Both the position numbers and the translations under genes were made by a program. Of a stretch of 9,332 nucleotides of DNA, positions 1 to 5,723 are shown piece after piece. The number at the start of each line of letters is the position of its first letter. Position 1 is the stretch's first letter. The DNA comes from Pseudomonadota bacterium (GTDB taxonomy: Bacteria; Bdellovibrionota; Oligoflexia; Oligoflexales; Oligoflexaceae). Below the pieces are notes generated by a model. That model was not told where the DNA came from and ran no database searches. It was given only the letters and a program-made list of their open reading frames with translations. The stretch spans positions 1 through 9,332 of the forward strand of contig JAKQGS010000218.1 of the NCBI GenBank assembly GCA_029556045.1. Direction: 5' to 3'.

Positions 1-769
1 GTTTGGCGGTATCATAGGAGCCACCATCACTGGAGTGATCCTTGCCCCCCGGCTCAAACTCCACCCCCTCATGGGCCCAGCGCATCGGCCAATCGGTGCG
101 CCAGTTGAGTTTGAGGTTTTTCGTGGTGCGAATATCCGTCACCGCTTCGTGCCCGCAGTTTTGACAGTGGTAGGCATATTGCCACTCGCCCGGATAACGC
201 TCGTATTCCATCTCGTCACGATCACACTTTTCGCAATAAATGGCGGTGGGCAGCCAGCTATCCTCCAGCGGGGACGAACGGTATTTATTGAGAATCGCTT
301 TGATGGCCTCTTTTTTTTCCAGCGCCCGGCGAATGCCTTCCGCATAAAGACCGGCAGAATAACGCTCGTGCTGATAGAGAAATTCCGGCTGGATTCCCAC
401 CTGCGCCAGCTCCCGCTCAAACACCTTGATATTATGAGCCGCGTAGCTGGCGTCTTCGCCGTAGGCGTCCGGCACCCGGCTGATGGGCTTGCGCAGATGC
501 GTTTTCAACATGTCCTGGTTCGGCAGGTTCTTTGGCACTTTGCGAAAGGTATCAAAATCATCCCAGCTATAGATAAACCGCACTTTTTTACCGAGGGACT
601 CCAGGGCCTTGCGCACAAACTCAACCGTGATGACCTCACGGAAGTTACCGATGTGCACTGTGCCACTCGGGGTGATGCCGCTGGCGACCGTATATTTGTC
701 TTTGTCACCCCAGGTTTGAATGATTTTAGCAGCGGCCACATCGGCCCAATGGGGGGAAAATGGTTTCAT
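1..769 (-). CDS. lysS: Lysyl-tRNA synthetase, class I (N-terminal 256 residues, cut by window edge)
   Basis: Charges tRNA-Lys with lysine in the cytoplasm. The minus-strand frame is open from an ATG at 769 to the window edge without a stop. Residues 30-42 read SGITPSGTVHIGN, the Rossmann-fold HIGH-type signature (HIGN at 39-42). Residues 64-74 read RFIYSWDDFDT. A CEKC (179-182) and CQNC (202-205) pair looks like a zinc-binding insert. FEPGGKDHSSDGGSYDT (238-254) is the active-site block typical of class I LysRS. The KMSKS-type motif and anticodon-binding domain would lie beyond the edge; the family is usually a little over 500 residues. A GAGGAC stretch about 10 nt upstream supports the start. 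This is the class I enzyme, unrelated in fold to the class II LysRS of most bacteria. The family call is very secure. The symbol is lysS in most bacterial annotation, lysK in some. Confidence 0.95.
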   Translation of the reverse strand, partial: MKPFSPHWADVAAAKIIQTWGDKDKYTVASGITPSGTVHIGNFREVITVEFVRKALESLGKKVRFIYSWDDFDTFRKVPKNLPNQDMLKTHLRKPISRVPDAYGEDASYAAHNIKVFERELAQVGIQPEFLYQHERYSAGLYAEGIRRALEKKEAIKAILNKYRSSPLEDSWLPTAIYCEKCDRDEMEYERYPGEWQYAYHCQNCGHEAVTDIRTTKNLKLNWRTDWPMRWAHEGVEFEPGGKDHSSDGGSYDTAK

Positions 770-1011
770 AAAAAAAAGTCCTCGACTCCGGGTAAGGTCA
801 AACTTTGAAAAAAGCCGTAAAACAATATACTTACCATAGGGGGCAAGGATTAGAAACGCAGTTTTGACCTGCGGCCACTTTCCACAAGACCAAAACATCT
901 AATATTTCTAGCGTGTTACTACCAAATAATAACCAAGGGGCTAAACACGCCCGCGGTAGGACCGTGGGCCCACCGAGGATTGCTTAAAGTTGGACCTACG
1001 GACTTGAACCA
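770..1011. other. Non-coding spacer between the split lipoprotein gene and lysS
   Basis: Holds the 5' leader of lysS and the 3' flank of the preceding minus-strand gene. On the minus strand TATATT (824-829) is a possible -10 box about 55 nt before the lysS ATG, but no good -35 stands 16-18 bp upstream. A 7-bp inverted repeat GCGTGTT (911-917)/AACACGC (944-950) encloses an A-rich 26-nt loop, with no T-tract on either strand. Near 964-973 is the palindrome GTGGGCCCAC. On the minus strand GTAGG and CCTAC, with imperfect flanks, could pair across this palindrome, but no clear rho-independent terminator results. No gene was seen. Confidence 0.55.
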
Positions 1012-1266
1012 TCATTCCCAGAGTACGGCTGCGGTCCATTTCATCGGCGTTCCAAAAACTTCTGAGGTGCCACCGAGGACGTAGCGGCCCATGTAGTCAT
1101 AAGTGAAGGCATAGGAAGCCGAAGCAACGCCGCCTATTTGAATTGTCTTTGATCCGGTACCATTCAAAGTCGTATCGGCGGATCCATCTTCCAGGATCCG
1201 GGCCACAAACATACTGTGATACTGGCCGCCGTTATCCGTATACCCGCTCCACAATGGAGCTATATT
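1012..1266 (-). pseudogene. 3' fragment of the delta-60-repeat lipoprotein, displaced frame
   Basis: The minus-strand frame from 1266 to the TGA at 1014-1012 continues the repeat protein that breaks off at 1232. From about 1248 it reads SGYTDNGGQYHSMFVARI..EDGSADTTLNGTG, the second half of a delta-60-type repeat. It then enters a last, short repeat with YVLGGTSEV. The first half of the interrupted repeat (HIDMKYSSIV) is in the upstream frame, so this is the C-terminus of one ancestral protein and not a separate gene. The only start codon near its beginning is a TTG at 1254 with no ribosome binding site. Either the gene is broken in this strain, or the sequence carries a one- or two-base error. 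The repaired protein would have roughly 680 residues. Confidence 0.8.
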
Positions 1267-3052
1267 TCATGTCGATATGGGTGGGAAACACCTCGTAACC
1301 ATCCGCCAAACCTAGGTCCAAAGTGACGATGCCGTTTGTGCCAAATCCAACGGCATAGGCTCCCGATCCGGACGCCATGGCCAAAACACCCAAATTTTTG
1401 CCGGTGCGAACACCGACCACCAGGTAGTTATTCCATGTCATATACAGGCTGATGGCGCGATCGTTGCTGGCCCCAAGGTCAACCACTTTTTTGCCGTTGT
1501 TGCCAAATGCGGTTTCCAGCCCTGATCCGTCTGCCTTGATTTTCACGATCATGGCATCATAGACACCGGCGCTGATCCATTCATCCCCCGCCACATAAAT
1601 GTTTTTGCTGCTATCCATAATCGCTGCATTGGGTTTGGCGGCAGTCCCGATGGTAACATCGGCAATCCCGCTGGTATATTGGGTGGGATCAAGGATGCCA
1701 GAAGCGGACACAGCCATTGCCACCAGATGATAGCTGCCGCCGATATAAGACCCAAAAAGATGAACCGATCCATCGTCATGAAAGGATGCATCCACAAAGC
1801 GAGCGGTGCTAACACCTGCATCGTCCATAAAGTATCCGGACGCTCCATATGTGGTGTCAACCGCGCCGGCGGACGTCAGACGCACGACCCCTAACTTGTA
1901 TACAAACGAATCGTCCCAGCATTCAAATGCCACCAGATATTTCCCACTGGAAAGTGGCTTCACCTTCGAGGCCACAGCGTTGGTGCATGGAGCAGCAGGA
2001 ATCAGCGCCAGAGTGCCCCCTGTCGCAAAAGTATTATCAAGGGTTCCGGTCCAATCATAACGCCGCACCACGATTTCACTGTCCCCATTATTGATATGAG
2101 TCCCGACCGCCAGCAGGTTGGAATTGTCATCGAAAGCCATGTCCATAATCTTATGATTATCGTTACCGTTCGCTGAAACGATGGTACCGCTGACGCCAAA
2201 ATCCTCGTAAAACGAACCCGGTGTTGCCCCAGTCCCGGACAATGGGATGGATATTGTCTGTTGACTGACTCCGTTATGGTAGGAATAGATGAACGTCTCC
2301 TGTTTGAGCCCCGGTGACGATGGGGCAAATTTTATGTTTACTTTACAAGATGATCCTGCTGCAAGCGTTGCACCACAGGACTGGCTTGCATCGTAATAAT
2401 AACCAGGAAATGTGCCCGTGGACACATAGTCAAAGACGTTTAAATCATTGCCCTGCACGCCAGTTGCTGGCAAATCCCCGGAATTGGTAAAAGTTATGGT
2501 ACCTGAGTATGAGACATAACTTGTTGGCGCTTTGCTGAAAGCCAAATTGTTGTAATCAGCAGAAACTGCAGCTGGATTTAAAAAATTAAAGACACTGGTA
2601 AGTGCCGCGGATTCGTCACCCTTGGTCACGGTCACGTCAACCGCGGACTTGCTCGCCGCAGGAGTGACGCAAGTGATTGAAGTCTCAGACACCAGGGTGA
2701 CCTGCAGGCATGCCTTGCCACCAATGTCCACCTTGGTCTCGTCAGAGAACGAGGCTCCGATGATCGTTATCTCCGTTCCCCCACTGGTGGGACCATATGT
2801 CGGTGACACAGATGTAATCGCAAGAACCTCAGGCTCCTCATCAACCGTTTCCGGGTCTTCATTCGTAGCATGGCTCGGTGAGGGCTGTGGTGAGGAAATG
2901 GTGGATTCCGTTGCGGGTGCCGGAGCTGGGCAGCCCTCAGCTTCATCCCCGATCAGAGCCGCGCCGCTTTCGCTGGTAGCGCAGTCTTCTTTTTTCTTTT
3001 CACATCCTATGACCAGAGAAATCCCAATAACCAGCATCCAAGGATATCGCAT
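1232..3052 (-). CDS. Outer-membrane lipoprotein with IPT/TIG, ASH-like and delta-60-type repeats, frameshifted near its 3' end
   Basis: Predicted surface or periplasm-facing lipoprotein of 606 residues as read. ATG 3052 is chosen because GGGAGGG (3058-3064) sits 5 nt before it; the upstream in-frame ATG at 3073 has no such site. Domains in order: hydrophobic signal 1-16 with lipobox VIGC (Cys17, +2 Glu, compatible with outer-membrane sorting); a Pro/Ser/Glu-rich linker 20-76; an IPT/TIG Ig-like domain about 77-158 (ITSVSPTYGPTSGGTEITIIG); an ASH/HYDIN or choice-of-anchor-D type domain about 163-276 (FTNSGDLPATGV, CKVNIKFAP, ISIPLSGTG). From about 299 come repeats of roughly 50 residues with the pattern hydrophobic-VxG..., VxR, DGxxDxxFGxxG, which resemble delta-60 repeats and probably form a beta-propeller. 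The frame ends at TAA 1232 inside a repeat. Role unknown; adhesion or surface binding is a guess from domain style. Confidence 0.85.
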   Translation of the reverse strand: MRYPWMLVIGISLVIGCEKKKEDCATSESGAALIGDEAEGCPAPAPATESTISSPQPSPSHATNEDPETVDEEPEVLAITSVSPTYGPTSGGTEITIIGASFSDETKVDIGGKACLQVTLVSETSITCVTPAASKSAVDVTVTKGDESAALTSVFNFLNPAAVSADYNNLAFSKAPTSYVSYSGTITFTNSGDLPATGVQGNDLNVFDYVSTGTFPGYYYDASQSCGATLAAGSSCKVNIKFAPSSPGLKQETFIYSYHNGVSQQTISIPLSGTGATPGSFYEDFGVSGTIVSANGNDNHKIMDMAFDDNSNLLAVGTHINNGDSEIVVRRYDWTGTLDNTFATGGTLALIPAAPCTNAVASKVKPLSSGKYLVAFECWDDSFVYKLGVVRLTSAGAVDTTYGASGYFMDDAGVSTARFVDASFHDDGSVHLFGSYIGGSYHLVAMAVSASGILDPTQYTSGIADVTIGTAAKPNAAIMDSSKNIYVAGDEWISAGVYDAMIVKIKADGSGLETAFGNNGKKVVDLGASNDRAISLYMTWNNYLVVGVRTGKNLGVLAMASGSGAYAVGFGTNGIVTLDLGLADGYEVFPTHIDMKYSSIVERVYG

Positions 3053-3057
3053 CGCGT

Positions 3058-3064
3058 CCCTCCC
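3058..3064 (-). promoter_or_regulatory. Shine-Dalgarno that fixes the start of the repeat lipoprotein
   Basis: GGGAGGG on the minus strand lies 5 nt before ATG 3052 and inside the possible 7-codon N-terminal extension from ATG 3073. It also leaves a compact lipoprotein signal peptide beginning MRYPWMLVIG, which supports the downstream start. Confidence 0.75.
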
Positions 3065-3255
3065 AAATCGCATTCAATGTATGATTTAGTCCCTTTCGGG
3101 CAACGCTGTGCCAACTTTATTTTTAATTTTTTCCACTAATATTTCATCGCCTTAGGGCCCATATTCCCCGGGCACCATTCCACACAACATCACGTAACCC
3201 AATAGGAACGGTAGGCTCCCAGCTGAAATAATGCCAGGACTGGCTGAGCGATGAA

Positions 3256-3271
3256 GGGCACATCTCTTGCA
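3256..3271 (+). promoter_or_regulatory. Candidate sigma-54 (-24/-12) promoter
   Basis: GGGCACATCTCTTGCA compares with the sigma-54 consensus TGGCACG-N4-TTGCA. The invariant GG (3257-3258) and GC (3269-3270) are separated by exactly 10 bp, and both the GGCAC and TTGCA blocks are intact. Predicted transcription start is about 3282, giving a leader of about 124 nt before ATG 3406. If real, it needs an enhancer-binding activator not seen in this window. The match is good but rests on sequence alone, and the long leader is a weakness. Confidence 0.45.
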
Positions 3272-3390
3272 CCCTTACCACTTAAGTGCGAAAGCGCGGG
3301 AGGCGGGTTTCAATAAATTGCGTACTTATGCGCATCCGCAGACACGCGTGAATGACTCCTGGACAGATTGTGTCAACCGAAATGACAGTT

Positions 3391-3400
3391 AAGGAAAGGG
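3391..3400 (+). promoter_or_regulatory. Shine-Dalgarno that fixes the start at 3406
   Basis: The purine run AAGGAAAGGG ends 5 nt before ATG 3406. The in-frame ATGs at 3352 and 3382 lack such a site and would put a polar extension ahead of the signal peptide. Confidence 0.7.
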
Positions 3401-3405
3401 ACCCC

Positions 3406-5073
3406 ATGCTACAGATCTTAACAGTTGCAGCAGCTCTCATTGCCCTCGGCGCGTGTGGTTCGAAGAAGGGCGGGAAAAACTTATCGTATACCGATAGTGC
3501 CGCCAGCAGCATGAACGGTGTGATGAAAAACGCCTATGAAACGGTTTTCAATAATCAAAATGACGAAAAGAGTCAGATGTCCCAGCGTCTTGGTTCGGAC
3601 GCCTACAATAAGATCTATGGCAATGAATCGGAGAATTGGCCCAGTTTTCCCCGACGGACGATGCAGATCACCAATGGGGAGGAGATCAGTGTCGCGATCA
3701 CCGCCGGATTTGAAAAAGATTTTCTTGGCGCCGACCTGGGGACAACGTTTGGTGTTTCCGTCAGCGGCAGCGTTGCCTCCTCATTGATATTGATTGCCGA
3801 GGACTCTGGGGAGGAAGGATTAATTCGACAAGTCAAGACACCGGATGGGGGTACAGATTACGTGGTCAATAACGAGGACCGTGACTATGTGGCCATGTGC
3901 ACCTACGATGTCAACGTCAACTTCTCTTTTGACCAGAACGTTAGCGCCAAGGTTGTGGGCAACGGCATCACCATCAAGCGCTCCAACAACCTCGCTGGCA
4001 AAGTCGGCGGAAACAGTGTATTTATCCGTCCGGATCCCGGCATGAGCCTGTCGTCCGTGGACACCCGCGGACTGCTCTACCTCTGCAATTACTTCATCAA
4101 TAACGCTTCCAGCTACAACGGCACCTCCCTGAAGGAACAAATACAAGGGGAGGCCCGTGAACTAGTGAAGTTCTTGGTCTCGCAGGCTTTTTACCCCCCG
4201 CAATCCTGTGTCCTCGACACCGTCGTGGCGGTTGATCAGGATCACCCTGATTGCACTGGCTATAAATCCAGTCGCCTCGTCAATGCGACTTCGAACACAT
4301 CACAAAACACCGTCGCCCGTTGCCAGGGAACACCCGACCGTTCTGCCGCCCTTGGCTATTGCGTCCTCAGAGCCAAAAACGAGGGAAGTCTGTGCCCTCT
4401 CTATACGGATAATGATGGCAATTTATCCGCGGAAAATCGCGGGAACGACCTGAAGCTCGCCACCAACGGGGCTTTCCAATACCCTTGCGATGAAAGGAAA
4501 GGGCTGATCTGCAAAAAGAAAAGTGGAATCTTAACAAAAGCTCTCGGCGATTGGGTCACCCAGTACCTAGGAGGCGGCCTCCAGGGAAGCTGTCAGCCGG
4601 ATACGAAATTCACAGCTGACTCCAACCGCAATAGTACCCCGGACCTGGAGAGTTATTTCCGCGAGTCCCCTCTTCTGGATAAGGAAAACGTGGACCGCGT
4701 CATTCTTCATGTTGATGATCAAGTCATTACCAAAATGTCAAACAGCAGCTTCAAGCCATGGGAAAAAACCGCTTTTATGGCCTCTTATTTAAAATCCCGC
4801 GGCGTCAATGTCGATTTGATCTATTCTCCATATTTTGAGAGAGACGGCCAGGAACGCTTCTGGCTAAAAGTTATAGGCGGCAGCCACGAAAGAATCATTG
4901 ATTTTTTCAGCACCACCGATTTCACCCCCTCGCCAACACCGTCGGAGTACGTGGATTCTTTCAGCGTCGTTTATCAGGATATTGGCAGTTTTTTACAGTT
5001 CCATCATCCCTATCGTTTTGCCTGGTGGGGCAACGATGCCTGGCTTGACCTGGAACAAGAACTGGCCCCCTGA
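3406..5073 (+). CDS. Cysteine-rich predicted lipoprotein of unknown function
   Basis: Not recognised as any named family. ATG 3406 follows a strong purine-rich ribosome site and gives 555 residues with signal 1-16 and lipobox LGAC (Cys17; +2 Gly, compatible with outer-membrane sorting). Residues 30-130 are polar, then beta-rich and glycine/serine-rich (GADLGTTFGVSVSGSVASSLILIAE at 108-132). Residues 160-235 look beta-stranded. A central segment 227-396 holds nine of the ten further cysteines (227, 268, 283, 306, 319, 330, 361, 369, 396; the tenth is 165). It has a CDERKGLIC...GSC pattern resembling small disulfide-knotted modules, so up to five disulfides are possible. DSNRNSTPD (405-413) resembles a calcium-loop sequence. 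The C-terminal 430-555 looks like an alpha/beta domain rich in aromatics and ends in RFAWWGNDAWLDL. It probably forms a unit with the next gene, whose start lies 78 nt downstream. No function is proposed. Confidence 0.88.
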   Translation: MLQILTVAAALIALGACGSKKGGKNLSYTDSAASSMNGVMKNAYETVFNNQNDEKSQMSQRLGSDAYNKIYGNESENWPSFPRRTMQITNGEEISVAITAGFEKDFLGADLGTTFGVSVSGSVASSLILIAEDSGEEGLIRQVKTPDGGTDYVVNNEDRDYVAMCTYDVNVNFSFDQNVSAKVVGNGITIKRSNNLAGKVGGNSVFIRPDPGMSLSSVDTRGLLYLCNYFINNASSYNGTSLKEQIQGEARELVKFLVSQAFYPPQSCVLDTVVAVDQDHPDCTGYKSSRLVNATSNTSQNTVARCQGTPDRSAALGYCVLRAKNEGSLCPLYTDNDGNLSAENRGNDLKLATNGAFQYPCDERKGLICKKKSGILTKALGDWVTQYLGGGLQGSCQPDTKFTADSNRNSTPDLESYFRESPLLDKENVDRVILHVDDQVITKMSNSSFKPWEKTAFMASYLKSRGVNVDLIYSPYFERDGQERFWLKVIGGSHERIIDFFSTTDFTPSPTPSEYVDSFSVVYQDIGSFLQFHHPYRFAWWGNDAWLDLEQELAP

Positions 5074-5151
5074 AAGATGCTATACCGGGCAATGTCGGCT
5101 GAAATGAAAATTGTGCGGAACAAAACATTACAAACCGATTGGGAAATGACC

Positions 5152-5637
5152 ATGAAAAAATCCATAAACATCGCATTAACCATCTTCGTGGCCACACTGT
5201 GTTTAAGCCCACTGGCTCGTACGGAAAGCCTGGGTGAGGAACTCAGGGAAGAGGAACTGCAAATACGCTATGACAGTTTTATCGACCTCGGCATGACCAA
5301 TGCGGTGGATGGGGAAAGCGCCTGGGGAGTCATCGGTTTTACTGCGATCAAGATGGAATTCGATGGTCAGTTATTTCTCCTGCGGAACGGCGAACTTGAG
5401 GCCGGTTATATCTGCGAACGCCTGGCGCTGGCAAGACCGGAACTTGGGTTGCGGAGCGATCAGCAGGGGGCCTATGGCACACGCCAGGCCAAGCTCACCG
5501 ACACCCTGACAAGCTACTTCAATCTCACCAAACCCACCGTGGCGATCGACAGCGACGGAGGGGCATGGTCTTTTTGGATGATTGACCTCCCGGCTGCGGA
5601 GACTCTGGAAAACGTGCACTGCCTGACTAGCAGATAG
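5152..5637 (+). CDS. Small exported protein of unknown function
   Basis: 161 residues from ATG 5152, chosen because MKKSINIALTIFVATLCLSP is a textbook signal start and GGGA (5141-5144) lies 7 nt before it. The frame is open further upstream to 5077, but that extension would bury the signal. Cleavage probably falls near residues 19-25, though the site is not clear. No lipobox follows, so a soluble periplasmic or secreted protein is likely. The mature part begins with an acidic stretch (ESLGEELREEELQIRYDSF) and then looks mixed alpha/beta. It has exactly two cysteines, C88 (YICERLALARPEL) and C157 (VHCLTSR), which could form one disulfide. The same orientation and short gap to the cysteine-rich lipoprotein suggest co-transcription and perhaps a physical partnership. 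The family is not recognised. Confidence 0.82.
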   Translation: MKKSINIALTIFVATLCLSPLARTESLGEELREEELQIRYDSFIDLGMTNAVDGESAWGVIGFTAIKMEFDGQLFLLRNGELEAGYICERLALARPELGLRSDQQGAYGTRQAKLTDTLTSYFNLTKPTVAIDSDGGAWSFWMIDLPAAETLENVHCLTSR

Positions 5638-5666
5638 TTCTTGCACCATCAAGCCATCGTCATAAA

Positions 5667-5723
5667 GGACAGTTGGTCCTGCAGCCTGTATTCCTAGTCA
5701 GGAATTTTTTGGACGGACTGTCC
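5667..5723 (+). terminator. Nested hairpins between convergent genes; probable terminator of the plus-strand unit
   Basis: Inner hairpin: ATTCCT (5690-5695), loop AGTC, AGGAAT (5700-5705), then TTTTT (5706-5710), a short rho-independent-type terminator for plus-strand transcripts. It is enclosed by a 13-bp inverted repeat, GGACAGTTGGTCC (5667-5679) and GGACGGACTGTCC (5711-5723), with 12 of 13 positions pairing when one G-T wobble is counted. On the minus strand the outer stem is followed by TTTAT and might also end the kinase transcript. The kinase stop codon (5694-5696) lies inside the inner hairpin, and the right outer arm lies in its last codons. Confidence 0.55.

Larger units (their letters stand above)
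3053..3405. other. Divergent intergenic control region between two lipoprotein genes
   Basis: About 350 nt lie between two divergent lipoprotein starts and carry signals for both. Close to the minus-strand gene is an AT-rich block around 3117-3142. On the plus strand a -24/-12 sigma-54-type element stands at 3256-3271, followed by the 10-bp palindrome CACTTAAGTG at 3279-3288, where transcription would begin. A facing minus-strand look-alike (TTGGCACAGCGTTGCC, 3099-3114) has a spacing one base short. No convincing sigma-70 pair was found for the plus-strand gene, and no RNA gene was recognised. Confidence 0.6.

Noticed and set aside
35..808. Long plus-strand open frame of 257 codons
   Set aside because: It is antisense to the clear class I LysRS gene, and its translation has no recognisable domain.
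942..951. TAAACACGCC repeated at 7786-7795
   Set aside because: An exact 10-mer repeat is expected by chance in a window this size, and the contexts are unrelated.
985..1055. Possible tRNA remnant on the minus strand, because of a GGTTCAAGTCC T-arm-like stretch and a partly pairing TTGGAAC/GGTCCAA
   Set aside because: The span is about 66 nt, too short, with no D-arm, no anticodon stem and no CCA. Most of it is coding for the repeat protein.
3073..3073. Upstream ATG as start of the repeat lipoprotein
   Set aside because: No ribosome site precedes it, while GGGAGGG is ideally placed for ATG 3052.
2622..3089. Plus-strand open frame of 155 codons
   Set aside because: Antisense to the 5' part of the repeat lipoprotein, with no ribosome site; its composition mirrors the TIG and linker codons.
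5077..5151. Longer N-terminus for the small secreted protein
   Set aside because: It would bury the signal peptide behind 25 charged residues; this stretch is better read as spacer with the ribosome site.
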